Counted from the first letter of the stretch, positions 44,847-55,040 are shown. The stretch: DNA of 64,000 nucleotides from Paenibacillus sp. VTT E-133291 (GCF_002264395.1 NZ_NFVA01000005.1:1-64000); one strand, 5' to 3'. Notes: generated by a model from the sequence alone, not told the origin. Program-made: numbers and translations.

Positions 44847-45968
44847 TTAGCGCTTATCGTTCCAAAAATTGTTAGGCTCCATATCCGAAGTAATACTACG
44901 GAACGCATAGCCTTCTTTCTTCAGTGCCTCTAGGATGCGTGGAAGAACTTTAAGTGTAGCCTTTTGATCATGCATTAGAATCACCGGGCTGCTCTTCTTC
45001 AGATTATGAACCTCTCTCATAACTGTATTATAGATAGAATTACTATCATTCTTATATCGCCAATCCTCAGAGTCAACGTTCCAATCCCACAGATGGTACC
45101 CTTGCGTTAATATCTTATCTCTATAAGCTTTTGTTAAATAAGGTTTACTGCCATAAGGTGTACGAATCAGTGTTGTACTTTGACCCGTAATCTTCTTCAG
45201 AATTGCATTATCGTCATTCATCTCTTTTAACGCAGAGGCTGGAGAAGCATAAAATTTATCTTTCACATGTGTCATGCCGTGTAAAGCAGGTGCATGTCCC
45301 TCTTTCACTAAGCGTTTCACTTGAGACGCATGTGCGTTCATGTTATTTCCCAACATAAAGAAAGTTGCTTTCGCATCATACTTCGCCAAAATATCAAGTA
45401 GTTGAGAGGTAGTAGCAGATGGACCATCATCAAAGCTAAGATATACGACTTTCCCCTTTGTGCCTGTCGTCCCTGTAGGTACATTTTGTTGTAAATCCTT
45501 TTTATATTGGTTCACGAATGCAGCATCGTCTAATTTAGCCCCGGAATTATACACTCTTAATAGAGATTGAGCTGGCTTAAACGAAATTGAAAATCCAAGA
45601 TGAGAGGTCATCTTCACAGGAACCATCGTTCTACCATTTTCAACAAATGTTATCAGCGGAATAGTCTTTCCATTAGGGAGAAGAGCTGTTGCATGATCAT
45701 TCAGCAGTTCGATGGAACCGTTGTTCCCTTGAACATGAATTCCAACACCCTGAAGGGTAAGATTCAGATTCAGTTCTAGGGACAAATCACGCAGTGAAAC
45801 ATAATATGTATCCTTTATCGACACTGCATCAATTTTAGTTAATTTATCGTTCACCCCTAATTTCAGGGATCCTGTCGCACCCGCTGCATTCACTGTATCT
45901 ATCTCTCGTACCAAACCCGTACATACGAATAGTACTATAAATAAAAGCCACACTTTCTTTTTAAACAT
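44847..45968 (-). CDS. Secreted polysaccharide deacetylase with N-terminal stalk domain
   Basis: A 373-residue exported protein. A signal peptide (~1-28) is followed by a copper-amine-oxidase-like N-terminal module (~35-140; YVSLRDLSLELN, GRTMVPVKM), which in Paenibacillus relatives is a common wall-associated stalk. The NodB domain (~165-365) has VYLSFDDGPS with the catalytic Asp and metal Asp, the His pair in HGMTH, and RTPYGSKPY. It probably deacetylates peptidoglycan or a polymer of GlcNAc. GGGAGAT precedes the ATG. Confidence 0.9.
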   Translation of the reverse strand: MFKKKVWLLFIVLFVCTGLVREIDTVNAAGATGSLKLGVNDKLTKIDAVSIKDTYYVSLRDLSLELNLNLTLQGVGIHVQGNNGSIELLNDHATALLPNGKTIPLITFVENGRTMVPVKMTSHLGFSISFKPAQSLLRVYNSGAKLDDAAFVNQYKKDLQQNVPTGTTGTKGKVVYLSFDDGPSATTSQLLDILAKYDAKATFFMLGNNMNAHASQVKRLVKEGHAPALHGMTHVKDKFYASPASALKEMNDDNAILKKITGQSTTLIRTPYGSKPYLTKAYRDKILTQGYHLWDWNVDSEDWRYKNDSNSIYNTVMREVHNLKKSSPVILMHDQKATLKVLPRILEALKKEGYAFRSITSDMEPNNFWNDKR

Positions 45969-46071
45969 CTTAAAAAATCTCCCATCTCGTATATTTACCT
46001 ATAACATTATCATAGATTAATAGATAGAAATTTGAGAGATTGTAACTTAATACAGAATAATTTGTTACCCT

Positions 46072-46122
46072 TTTCGACGTTCGCAGATATTTCGACAAAA
46101 TTCATCAAATTCTGATTTCGAC
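46072..46122. promoter_or_regulatory. Three TTTCGAC repeats in the deacetylase/qox intergenic region
   Basis: TTTCGAC occurs at 46072, 46090 and 46116. The middle one reads TGTCGAA on the other strand, an exact 0A-box; the others match six of seven. They lie in the 484-base gap 45969-46452, otherwise AT-rich and without genes, between two divergently transcribed units. Confidence 0.35.
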
Positions 46123-46366
46123 CAAATCCTGTCACACCAACAAAAAATGGTTAAATTCCAATCCTTTTGCACAAAATAGATGTGTCCAAATTAGCAACTT
46201 TAGTAAATTATTGAACAAATTTTGAACAGAAATAAATAACCATTAAACAGCGTAGCTACAGTGATCTTTATCATATCATTAGGAACTTGTAACAAATTGA
46301 TCACACATATTTAACTTGATCGCCATTATTAAGGTCTATTATGGCTAAGATGGAAAAATAAGTCTT

Positions 46367-46395
46367 TTGCTTTCTTTCTCATTAGTTCTTACTAT
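46367..46395 (+). promoter_or_regulatory. Candidate promoter of the qox operon
   Basis: TTGCTT (46367-46372) and TACTAT (46390-46395) are spaced by 17 bases, about 50 bases before the qoxA start. Match quality is moderate. Confidence 0.4.
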
Positions 46396-46452
46396 ATATG
46401 AAGGTAATGATGAGGGTTAATTAATAGAAGTATTGAAGGAAGGAGCTTAAGC

Positions 46453-47448
46453 ATGAACAAAAAGGGACCGTTATACGCTTTATTTCTCAGCCTAATTTTA
46501 CTCTTGCCAGGATGCAGTTCAATCGCTGTTCTGAATCCGAAGGGGCCGGCTGCGAGAACTCTGTCTGACACGATCATCCTCTCCATTGTTGTGATGCTCG
46601 GTGTTCTAGCAGTTGTCTACATCTTATATGTCTTTGTACTTTTGAAGTACCGCGCTAAGAAAAGTAACGAAGATTATATTCCTCCTCACGAGGAAGGAAA
46701 CAAATGGTTGGAGGCTATCTGGATTACAATCCCGATTATTATCGTGGCATTCCTCTCCGTGGTCACTGTCAAAACGACAGTAGATGTAGAAAACGTTGCA
46801 GCGGATTATAAAGATCAGAAACCGCTTGTAATCTACGCTTCCTCCTCCAACTGGAAATGGCATTTCAGCTATCCTGAGGAAGGTATTGAAACCGTGAACT
46901 ACGTGAACATTCCAGTTCACCGCGCTGTCGAGTTCAGATTGTACTCTTTCGGTACGATCTCAAGTCTCTGGATCCCTCAATTGGGAGGACAGAAATATGC
47001 GATGAGTGACATGCTTACCACTTTGCATCTTTCAGCGGATACTGTAGGTTCTTATACCGGAAGAAATGCGAACTTTAATGGTAAGGGTTTTGCCCACATG
47101 GAGTTTGAAGCCCTTGCGATGACTGATAAGGACTATCAAGAATGGGTAAAAGACGTTAAAGAAACAGCAGGTCCATTAACCGAAGATGAATTCAAAAATC
47201 TTTTGAAAATGGAATATGTCGGACGCAAAACATTCACCAACACTCACTTATCCTTTAGCCCTCCTCCGGGAGATCATGGCGACCATATGAGTAATAATGG
47301 TAAAGAAATGGATATGGATAATGGAACTATGGAACATCAGGATAATAAAGAAATTCATCCGTCTCCTGCACCATCTAGCGAGACAGAATTTAACAGCGAA
47401 CCTAATCCAGAACTGGATGAACAGAGCACTACACATGAAGGACATTAG
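46453..47448 (+). CDS. qoxA: Cytochrome aa3 quinol oxidase, subunit II
   Basis: A 331-residue lipoprotein subunit with lipobox LLPGC, two helices (~38-63 and ~85-108) and an extracytoplasmic cupredoxin domain. The CuA cysteines are absent (the segment reads GRNANFNGKGFAHMEFEA), which marks a quinol rather than cytochrome c oxidase. The last ~65 residues are an unusual low-complexity tail rich in His, Met, Asp and Pro (PPPGDHGDHM and MDMDNGTMEHQD). GAAGGAGG-like GGAAGGAGC precedes the ATG. It is first in the qoxABCD operon. Confidence 0.93.
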   Translation: MNKKGPLYALFLSLILLLPGCSSIAVLNPKGPAARTLSDTIILSIVVMLGVLAVVYILYVFVLLKYRAKKSNEDYIPPHEEGNKWLEAIWITIPIIIVAFLSVVTVKTTVDVENVAADYKDQKPLVIYASSSNWKWHFSYPEEGIETVNYVNIPVHRAVEFRLYSFGTISSLWIPQLGGQKYAMSDMLTTLHLSADTVGSYTGRNANFNGKGFAHMEFEALAMTDKDYQEWVKDVKETAGPLTEDEFKNLLKMEYVGRKTFTNTHLSFSPPPGDHGDHMSNNGKEMDMDNGTMEHQDNKEIHPSPAPSSETEFNSEPNPELDEQSTTHEGH

Positions 47449-47486
47449 TCCATGTTAATTGAGCAACTTGAAAGGAGCGATTCCTA

Positions 47487-49430
47487 ATGGATTGGGATAA
47501 ATTTAAGGTCCACGGCGAACCCCTGATTTACGGGGCTATGGCAAGTATTGTTTTAGCTACAATCGGGATTATCGTCGGACTAACCTATTTTAAAAAATGG
47601 GGATATTTATGGCGCGAATGGTTAACTACCGTTGACCACAAACGTATCGGGGTTATGTATATCCTTGCTGCGCTACTAATGCTTTTCCGCGGCGGCGTTG
47701 ACGCTATTATGATGAAGCTGCAAACGGCAGCCCCAGACATGAAATTTCTTGACGCACAGCATTACAACGAGGTATTTACAACACACGGCTTGATCATGAT
47801 CCTCTTTATGGCCATGCCGTTTATTATCGGTTTGATGAACGTTATCGTACCGCTACAAATCGGTGCCAGAGACGTTGCCTTCCCGCGTCTTAATGCCGTC
47901 AGCTTCTGGCTCTTCTTCTTCGGAGCAATGCTGCTTAACATTTCGTTTGTTATCGGGGGATCACCAGATGCTGGCTGGTCTGCATACTTCCCACTAGCAA
48001 GTATAGAGTTCAGCCCAACGGTGGGTAACAACTACTATTCGCTCGCGCTTCAAATATCTGGTATCGGTACACTCCTCACAGGCGTTAACTTTATTGTAAC
48101 GATTCTGAAGATGCGTGCTCCAGGTATGAAATTGATGAAAATGCCAATGTTTACATGGTCCGTGCTAATCACGAACGTAATTATCGTATTCGCTTTCCCA
48201 GTGCTTACGGTTGCGCTCGCTTTGATGATGTTTGACCGGTTATTCGGCTCTCAATTCTTCACGATGGCCAACGGCGGTATGGATATGTTATGGGCCAACC
48301 TTTTCTGGGTATGGGGACATCCAGAAGTATATATCGTTGTACTACCTGCCTTCGGTATTTATAGTGAAATTATCGCCACCTTCTCCAAAAAGAACCTGTA
48401 TGGATATACATCCATGGTCTTTAGTATGTTGATCATCTCCCTATTGTCCTTCTTAGTATGGGCTCACCATTTCTATACAATGGGTCAAGGCGCTATGGTT
48501 AACAGTTTCTTCTCGATTACTACTATGGCCATTGCCGTTCCAACAGGTGTGAAAATATTCAACTGGCTATTCACCTTACGAAAAGGGCGAATATCATTTA
48601 CGACGCCGATGCTATATTCGCTCGCCTTTATCCCGATCTTTACGATTGGTGGGGTAACAGGTGTCATGCTGGCCATGGCCAGTGCCGATTATCAGTACCA
48701 TAATACAATGTTCCTGGTGGCGCATTTCCACTACGTTCTCATTCCAGGTGCTGTATTCGCCGTTATCGCAGGTTTCCACTACTGGTTCCCTAAAGTATTC
48801 GGCTTCCGTTTGAACGAACGCCTTGGTAAACATGCTTTCTGGTGGATTATTATTTCCTTTAACGTATCGTTCTTCCCACTATTCCTTCTCGGACTTAAGG
48901 GAATGACACGTCGACAATACACTTATTCTGCGGATACCGGATTTGGTCCGCTCAGTATGGTCTCGTTCATAGGGGCGATAGGTCTTACAGTCGGATTTGT
49001 AATTCTGGTGTATAACATCTACTGGAGTACACGTTATGAACCAAGAGATACAAATGGAGATCCATGGGATGCACGTACTCTGGAGTGGGCAACGAAAAGT
49101 CCGATTCCGGCTTACAACTTCGCAGTGGTTCCAACCGTAAAAACACGCGATGCCTACTGGTTCTCTAAACAAGACAACGTACCTTTATACGAAGACAAGA
49201 TTACTAAGATTCATATGCCTAGTAATTCAGGCAAACCATTTATTCTGGGTGTTATCTTCTTCATTGCAGGATTCTCTCTGGTATTCAGTCTCTGGATTCC
49301 GGCCATCCTCTCTGGAGTAGGTATCCTCATCGTTCTAGCTGCTATGTCCTTCGATCGGGATCACGGATTCTACATCCCTGCAGAAGAAGTTATTGCTACT
49401 GAAAAGAAATTGCGGGGTGAGACAATATGA
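47487..49430 (+). CDS. qoxB: Cytochrome aa3 quinol oxidase, subunit I
   Basis: The 647-residue catalytic subunit with about 14-15 helices. Low-spin heme ligand is in FTTHGLIM; CuB and the cross-linked Tyr are in WGHPEVYIVVLPAFGIYSE; the CuB His pair is in WAHHFYTMG; heme ligands lie in FLVAHFHYVL. It reduces oxygen to water and pumps protons. GAAAGGAG precedes the ATG. It overlaps qoxC by four bases. Confidence 0.97.
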   Translation: MDWDKFKVHGEPLIYGAMASIVLATIGIIVGLTYFKKWGYLWREWLTTVDHKRIGVMYILAALLMLFRGGVDAIMMKLQTAAPDMKFLDAQHYNEVFTTHGLIMILFMAMPFIIGLMNVIVPLQIGARDVAFPRLNAVSFWLFFFGAMLLNISFVIGGSPDAGWSAYFPLASIEFSPTVGNNYYSLALQISGIGTLLTGVNFIVTILKMRAPGMKLMKMPMFTWSVLITNVIIVFAFPVLTVALALMMFDRLFGSQFFTMANGGMDMLWANLFWVWGHPEVYIVVLPAFGIYSEIIATFSKKNLYGYTSMVFSMLIISLLSFLVWAHHFYTMGQGAMVNSFFSITTMAIAVPTGVKIFNWLFTLRKGRISFTTPMLYSLAFIPIFTIGGVTGVMLAMASADYQYHNTMFLVAHFHYVLIPGAVFAVIAGFHYWFPKVFGFRLNERLGKHAFWWIIISFNVSFFPLFLLGLKGMTRRQYTYSADTGFGPLSMVSFIGAIGLTVGFVILVYNIYWSTRYEPRDTNGDPWDARTLEWATKSPIPAYNFAVVPTVKTRDAYWFSKQDNVPLYEDKITKIHMPSNSGKPFILGVIFFIAGFSLVFSLWIPAILSGVGILIVLAAMSFDRDHGFYIPAEEVIATEKKLRGETI

Positions 49431-50023
49431 AAATAGATGCGTCTAAGCCGCTTGAATACTCAACAGAAGAGAATAGTAATAAAATCTTTGGCTTCTGGGT
49501 CTTTCTAGGAGCAGAGATTGCACTGTTCGCTACGTTGTTCACTGTTTACTTTGTAATGGTAGACCGTTTTGCCAGCGGCCCTAGCGGGCCGGACCTTTTT
49601 GAAATTGGTCCAGTGATGATCGAAACATTACTGCTGTTGACAAGCTCATTTACGATCGGTCTTGCAGTTCATGCTATGCGGCATGGTTACCAAAAAGCTA
49701 TGATGGTCTTTTTCGGACTAACCCTGTTAATGGGTCTCGGCTTCCTTGGTATTGAAATCACGGAGTTTGTCACTTATGTTCACGAAGGGGCTACACTTCA
49801 AACCAGCGGATTCCTATCCAGTCTCTTTGTACTGCTGGGAACACACGGAGCTCACGTATCGTTCGGGTTCCTGTGGGGTGCGGCTATCTTAATCCAGTTG
49901 AAGCGTCAAGGTATTACTCCGGCTACGGCCAATAAATCCTTTATCTTCTCGCTGTACTGGCATTTCTTGGACGTTGTCTGGATCTTTATTTTCAGCTTCG
50001 TCTATCTGAAAGGACTGATGTAG
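49427..50023 (+). CDS. qoxC: Cytochrome aa3 quinol oxidase, subunit III
   Basis: A 198-residue membrane subunit with five helices, showing NKIFGFWVFLGAEIALFATLF in its first helix region and LLGTHGAHVSFGF and YWHFLDVVWIFIF near the end, as in QoxC/CyoC. Coupled to qoxB by ATGA overlap. Confidence 0.95.
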   Translation: MKIDASKPLEYSTEENSNKIFGFWVFLGAEIALFATLFTVYFVMVDRFASGPSGPDLFEIGPVMIETLLLLTSSFTIGLAVHAMRHGYQKAMMVFFGLTLLMGLGFLGIEITEFVTYVHEGATLQTSGFLSSLFVLLGTHGAHVSFGFLWGAAILIQLKRQGITPATANKSFIFSLYWHFLDVVWIFIFSFVYLKGLM

Positions 50024-50024
50024 C

Positions 50025-50318
50025 ATGATGAAGCAACTGTTTCCAATTCGCCATGTGATGGGTTTCTTAGCCTCTCTTGTCCTTTCTGTGGCTGCACTTG
50101 CTGTAATCTACCTTGATCTATCTAATAGTGCGAACATGGCTATCCTGCTTATTACAGCGCTCATTCAGGCTTCCCTGCAGCTCTTCCTGTTCATGCATAT
50201 TGGGGAATCAGCTGATACCAAGAAAGAACTCTACATCAATATCGCCTATGCCTTATTCGTTGGCTTAGTTACGATCTTTGGTACGCTCTTCATCTTCGTA
50301 TGGGGCTGGTATGCTTAA
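50025..50318 (+). CDS. qoxD: Cytochrome aa3 quinol oxidase, subunit IV
   Basis: A 97-residue protein with three helices. LFLFMHIGES and the terminal FGTLFIFVWGWYA match QoxD/CyoD. It starts two bases after qoxC ends; either of two adjacent ATGs may be used. A strong terminator follows. Confidence 0.93.
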   Translation: MMKQLFPIRHVMGFLASLVLSVAALAVIYLDLSNSANMAILLITALIQASLQLFLFMHIGESADTKKELYINIAYALFVGLVTIFGTLFIFVWGWYA

Positions 50319-50336
50319 CTCCATTCAATAACACAC

Positions 50337-50384
50337 AAAAGGACGTCTCCAAAGCCTAAATGGCTCTGGGACGTCCTTTTTTTT
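50337..50384 (+). terminator. Terminator of the qox operon
   Basis: AAAAGGACGTC-CC pairs with GG-GACGTCCTTTT (50337-50350 with 50368-50380), followed by a T-run. An inner GCC/GGC pair sits in the loop. It may also stop the convergent chemoreceptor transcript. Confidence 0.9.
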
Positions 50385-50393
50385 CATTTCGCG

Positions 50394-52100
50394 TTATAAT
50401 CTAAATTGCGCTAAAGTCTTCTGCAGATCTTCCGCCAGCACCGCTAAATACTGAGCTGATGCGGACATTTCCTCCATAGCAGACAGTTGCTGCTGACTAG
50501 CTGCGCTGGTGTCCTGAACACCCACTGCCCCTTTATTGGATATAGCATTGACCTGCACCATTGCTGCCGCCACACCTTGTGACTCTAAGGAGACATGCGC
50601 AACCGCCTCTCTAATCTCTTCCGTCTGCAGCGTAGCTTCTTTAATAGAACTTTGAATCTCATGAAACGCTTGAGATACGAGCTGACTTTGAGCAACGCCG
50701 ATAGAGACTAGCTCAGAGCCGAAAGCCATTGATTCTACTGCTCTTTCAGTTTGCTTTTGAATATGCGTAATAATATCTGTTACTTTCAGTGAACTGTTTC
50801 TCGTCGCTTCTGCAAGACCCCGAATTTCTCCAGCAACTACAGCAAAGCCGCGTCCATGTTCTCCAGCTCTCGCTGCTTCGATAGAAGCATTAAGCGCCAG
50901 CAGGTTCGTCTGTGTTGCAATTCCGTTAATCGTAGTAATAATTGTATTTATATCCTGAGACAGATGCCCGAGGTTACTAATAATCTCTTGGCTCTGAGTT
51001 ACGCCGGAGTCGATTTCCTTCATCTGTTCAATGATGTTATCTACAGCGATTACCCCACGATCTGTTGAACCAGAAGCGACTCCCATAAGGTCGGACATTT
51101 CAAAACTGCTACTTTCTACGGCCGAAATATTATTGGTCATAGCTTGTATAGACTGAGAGGTACGATCAATGCTTTCCGTCTGTTCATCAAACCCCGCTGC
51201 AATCTCTCCTGAAGATTCGGCGATCATTTGCGAAGCCAGCGAGGTCTGCTCCGCACTAGCGCTCATCTCTTGCGATGAGGCTGATAACAATTCTGCACTC
51301 TCCGCAATGCCTTGCATCATCTTCCGTAAGCTCTCCAGCATATTGTTAAATGAGCTATTAATTTGGCCGATTTCATCCTTAGCGGTATACGTTGCCGTGA
51401 CGGTTAAATCTCCATTTTCCGCCCGCTTCATTAAACTTTGCAGTTCCTTAAGAGGTTTCGTAATCAGTCGAATGATTGCAACGCTAAGCACGATACAAAT
51501 GATCCAAGAGAACGTTATCAACACTATACTTTTAGTCTTCATGCTCTTAGCGGTAGCCGTAGACTCTGAATTATGATCTCCAGCTCCCTTTAGCAGCGAA
51601 TCGCTTATTCCTTTAAGCATATTGATCATTTTCTCACGAGAATTACTAAACTCACCTGTGAATACTTGAAAGGCCTCTTGACTACCTTTGCTATCCGCAA
51701 TCTGAATAATACTGTCTCTTTGTGCACGATAGTCTGTTAAGGAGGACTCATATTCCTTTATTTTACTCACTACCGTACTATCTTTGTACTGGACGGTCTT
51801 CAACTTGTTCAAAAGATTATTATTTTCCTGCACTTTCTCCGTAATGCTCTCTTTCAGTTGTTTGTTCTTATTTACATCAACGCTAATCAAGCGCTCCAAG
51901 AGAAAAGCTTCAATTGCCCGATTGTTTGTACGCATTTGTCCCACGTAAGAAACAGGCAACAAGTTTTCATTATACGTCTCTGTTGTTTTTTTGGCCATTT
52001 TGTCCAAAGTGATAAAGCCAGTTACCCCCACAATGTTCAACATAACTACAGAAAATACCAATAGAATCCCAATTTTAAATTTCACTTTCATATTCTTCAT
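50394..52100 (-). CDS. Methyl-accepting chemotaxis protein with four-helix-bundle sensor
   Basis: A 568-residue receptor with two membrane helices (~8-28 and ~185-205), a helical extracytoplasmic sensor (~30-180, 4HB type), a HAMP domain ([20 protein letters not shown]) and a long signalling coiled coil with the hairpin [20 protein letters not shown]. The ligand is unknown. The ATG at 52100 follows AAGGCGG. Upstream, ACCGATAA at about 52140-52148 (minus strand) resembles a sigma-D -10 element, but its -35 is poor. Confidence 0.92.
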   Translation of the reverse strand: MKNMKVKFKIGILLVFSVVMLNIVGVTGFITLDKMAKKTTETYNENLLPVSYVGQMRTNNRAIEAFLLERLISVDVNKNKQLKESITEKVQENNNLLNKLKTVQYKDSTVVSKIKEYESSLTDYRAQRDSIIQIADSKGSQEAFQVFTGEFSNSREKMINMLKGISDSLLKGAGDHNSESTATAKSMKTKSIVLITFSWIICIVLSVAIIRLITKPLKELQSLMKRAENGDLTVTATYTAKDEIGQINSSFNNMLESLRKMMQGIAESAELLSASSQEMSASAEQTSLASQMIAESSGEIAAGFDEQTESIDRTSQSIQAMTNNISAVESSSFEMSDLMGVASGSTDRGVIAVDNIIEQMKEIDSGVTQSQEIISNLGHLSQDINTIITTINGIATQTNLLALNASIEAARAGEHGRGFAVVAGEIRGLAEATRNSSLKVTDIITHIQKQTERAVESMAFGSELVSIGVAQSQLVSQAFHEIQSSIKEATLQTEEIREAVAHVSLESQGVAAAMVQVNAISNKGAVGVQDTSAASQQQLSAMEEMSASAQYLAVLAEDLQKTLAQFRL

Positions 52101-52244
52101 CTGCATTCCGCCTTCTCATGATCTTACTAACTATCTATTTTTATCGGTAAGAAAGGCGAATAGTGTGATGATTTTTAAATAAAATCATGAATAAAATGTC
52201 GAAAAAAAGTTTCTCTTGTCAAATAATGCAACGAATGAAAAGAA

Positions 52245-52289
52245 AAACGGACACTCGATCCGCTAATACTCCGAATCGTAGTGTCCGTC
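52245..52289 (-). terminator. Terminator of the DUF4430 protein gene
   Basis: ACGGACACT (52247-52255) pairs with AGTGTCCGT (52280-52288). On the minus strand the stem is followed by TTTTCTTTTC. Confidence 0.8.
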
Positions 52290-52309
52290 TAACGAATAAT
52301 CAATCGTAC

Positions 52310-54889
52310 TTATTCACCCAATGAATAGTACCAATATAATATATCACCGTTCTCTAAAATGTAGCTGTCCGCACTGATACTTGGATCAGCATCTCTATTC
52401 GTCTTATACTTCCATCCACTGCTAGGTCCGCCATCAAATTCGGACAAACCATTTATAGATTTCACGTATTTACTTCCAGCGTTTCCGGATGATACTACCT
52501 TATCGCCCAATTGACTAATCAATAAGCTATAAGCTGTTTCACCTTCTTTAAGCGATACTGTTGTACTGTTCAGAATCGTACCCTTCTTGTTATCCCCAAC
52601 GACTGAAATGGTAGCCGTAGCTTTAACAGGAGCAATAACATCTGAAGGAATGTTTAGGGACTGAGTATAACGCGCCACACTAGGCACACTATCCTTAACA
52701 TATCCGGTAACAATGATCGTATAGGTATTCGCTGGTAGACCTTGGTCAAATACAGCTACCCCCTTAGCATTTGTGATCGCCTTCTGATCACCGATCAAGA
52801 CCTGCACACCAGCGGCTGGAGAAGTCACTGGATCAGAAGTAAAGGTATCCTTATTCCACACCCATTGTTTCTGAGAAACTGTTACTGTGAAAGCTTCACC
52901 CGGCTTCGGCTGTACAGAGGATACAACCGCAGTATCAACAACCTGTGTGGTTTCTCCGGCATAATATACAAGAACACGGTCCGATTCCTGTAATTCAAAA
53001 GCATCCATACCCACACTTGGATAGATCCATTCGCCGTTACGCCATACTACGAAGCTCCACCAGCCATCATAAAGGCCTTGAGTAACTCCATGAATGCCCG
53101 ATACAAAATTACCATACGACGATTTCGTGATATCTACTTTAAAATCATTGGATAACCCCAATTGCTGCAAAGCTTCAAGCGCATTGGAAGTCTTTAAAGT
53201 CCCCTCACCGATCAATCCTTGCGGACCCTCCACGGAAAGTGAAGCCGTTACATTCTTAGGAATTACCTTTAGATCTTGCGTATATTTAGCTATCGATGGT
53301 GCTTTTCCTTCACGATAGCCTGTTACTGTCAGCTTGTAATCACCTGCCGGAACATTCCCTGAGAATAACGCCTCGCCTTTAGCATTCGTTGTTACGATGC
53401 GATTTCCAATTTGGACCTGAACGGCAGAAGCTTTGGCAGTTACCGGGGAGGACGTATTCGTTACAGCGTCCCATTTCCATGTCTTACTAGTCACTAATAC
53501 AGTAAAAGAATCGCCCTCTTTAGGGCTTGGTTTAGACACCGTTACCGAATCTACAAGTTTAGTATCATCTCCAGCATAATAAACCAGCACCTGATCTGAA
53601 TCTTTAAGCGCAAAATCACTCATTCCAACATCAGGGTTGATCCATTGAGAGTTACGGGATACGGCATACATCCATCCGTCATAGCCGCCGTAGCTTCCAG
53701 CGGAGATGTTTCCAATTCCAGTGACATATGCACCAGAAGGATTCGTGATCGGCAAGTTCGTCTGAAGAGCCAACTTCTCTAGTGCACCAAGCACGTTACT
53801 GGCATATCCATATCCCTGTACTAAAGTACTCTTAGGACCCTCTACAGTAACAGGTGCATAGATTAAGGCATTCTGAACGGATGACTTAGAAAAATCGTAT
53901 AATTTACTGTTACTGCCTTTATAGAGTAGATTGTAAGCTACAAGCGCCTGAAGGCCCTGCTCTGTAGCTAGAATATTACTGCTTCCGTCACGGCTATGCG
54001 CGAAGCTTCCGTCAGCTAGACGGTAGCTCAGCAGGTTACCCATCAGATTCACTTTATTCTTGGTATATTCTAATCCACTTGGATCTACACCGAAGGATGT
54101 GAGACCTAAAATAGCTTGTGCAGCGCTCTCAGCACTATCTCCGTAACCTCCATGACTATCCTGAGCATTAGATAGCCAAGATACGGCTTGTAGCCCTGCT
54201 CTGTAAGCTTCTGGATTACGCTTATGCGCCGCTAGAGCGGTTAAAGCTATCGCTGTCATATCTGGCTCACTCGCGCCTGTCGTTAAGGCAAAGCCACCAT
54301 CTTGATTTTGCTTGGAGAGAATTTCAGCAATGAGCTTATCCGCAGTCCATTTCGCGTTATATGGAATATTATATTTACCAGAGTCCAGTGCGAGCAAAGC
54401 ATATACTGGATTATTAAGTGTCTGTCCACTGATTTTGTCATGATTATAGATCTTCTCTATTAAGTTATAGCCAGGTGTTGTTCCGCTTCCAGCAAAGTTG
54501 GTAGGATCAGCACCAATTGCTCTTACTGCGAGTACAATTCTCGCATAATCCGTTACGTTCGCGAAATTGCCCTCTGCATCCTTCACCTTTTTCTCAAGGG
54601 ATAGGCTATAACTCGCAGGCAGTTTGTATCCCGCTTGAGCCAGTCCAATCGCTTGCCAATCCGACTGCACGCCACCCTTTAAAATAAACTCTGCAGCTGT
54701 ATAGGTCGCATCCGCAACGTTAATTCGCTCCGCCTGAGCAGCTGCATCGTTAGATTCATCTAGTCCGGTGCTAACACCTGCCTCTGCAAAGATGGTTCCT
54801 GCCGGAGCAAGGGATGTTCCTAAAATTGAAATGACCATGAATATGGCCAGTCCAAGTACGAAAAACTTGGAGGTGACTACTTTCTTCAT
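52310..54889 (-). CDS. Large secreted protein: terpenoid-cyclase-like helical toroid plus three DUF4430 domains
   Basis: An 859-residue exported protein. A signal peptide (~1-36) leads to an alpha/alpha-barrel-like region (~60-355) with repeated QDGGFAL, SHGGYGDSAESAAQAI and LADGSFAH units as in prenyltransferase/squalene-cyclase folds. Three DUF4430 (transcobalamin C-terminal-like) modules follow: two contain YDGWMYAVSRNSQWINP and YDGWWSFVVWRNGEWIYP, and the last ends SGWKYKTNRDAD. Carboxypeptidase-like beta insertions (KGEALFSGNVPAGDYKLTV) separate them. This is the architecture of transcobalamin and intrinsic factor. No wall anchor or SLH domain is seen. Ligand binding is inferred. Confidence 0.82.
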   Translation of the reverse strand: MKKVVTSKFFVLGLAIFMVISILGTSLAPAGTIFAEAGVSTGLDESNDAAAQAERINVADATYTAAEFILKGGVQSDWQAIGLAQAGYKLPASYSLSLEKKVKDAEGNFANVTDYARIVLAVRAIGADPTNFAGSGTTPGYNLIEKIYNHDKISGQTLNNPVYALLALDSGKYNIPYNAKWTADKLIAEILSKQNQDGGFALTTGASEPDMTAIALTALAAHKRNPEAYRAGLQAVSWLSNAQDSHGGYGDSAESAAQAILGLTSFGVDPSGLEYTKNKVNLMGNLLSYRLADGSFAHSRDGSSNILATEQGLQALVAYNLLYKGSNSKLYDFSKSSVQNALIYAPVTVEGPKSTLVQGYGYASNVLGALEKLALQTNLPITNPSGAYVTGIGNISAGSYGGYDGWMYAVSRNSQWINPDVGMSDFALKDSDQVLVYYAGDDTKLVDSVTVSKPSPKEGDSFTVLVTSKTWKWDAVTNTSSPVTAKASAVQVQIGNRIVTTNAKGEALFSGNVPAGDYKLTVTGYREGKAPSIAKYTQDLKVIPKNVTASLSVEGPQGLIGEGTLKTSNALEALQQLGLSNDFKVDITKSSYGNFVSGIHGVTQGLYDGWWSFVVWRNGEWIYPSVGMDAFELQESDRVLVYYAGETTQVVDTAVVSSVQPKPGEAFTVTVSQKQWVWNKDTFTSDPVTSPAAGVQVLIGDQKAITNAKGVAVFDQGLPANTYTIIVTGYVKDSVPSVARYTQSLNIPSDVIAPVKATATISVVGDNKKGTILNSTTVSLKEGETAYSLLISQLGDKVVSSGNAGSKYVKSINGLSEFDGGPSSGWKYKTNRDADPSISADSYILENGDILYWYYSLGE

Positions 54890-54948
54890 TGTTCAACCTC
54901 TTTCTATAAAGGAATGGATACTACATAAAATAAGAGCGCACAACATAA

Positions 54949-54973
54949 AGACCGCCCCTATAAAGGGCGGTAT
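54949..54973 (-). promoter_or_regulatory. Leader hairpin upstream of the DUF4430 gene
   Basis: ACCGCCC (54951-54957) pairs with GGGCGGT (54965-54971), 60-80 bases before the ATG. There is only a weak T-run after it, so it is more likely a 5'-UTR structure than a full terminator. No cobalamin riboswitch core was found. Confidence 0.4.
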
Positions 54974-55040
54974 AACCTTATTTTCATAATCATATCTATT
55001 AATACATAGCATGTCTATAGAAAAGCTTTGTTTGAGTAAC

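Noticed and set aside
54890..55040. Cobalamin riboswitch before the transcobalamin-like protein
   Set aside because: Only a simple ACCGCCC/GGGCGGT hairpin is present; the B12-box core was not found.
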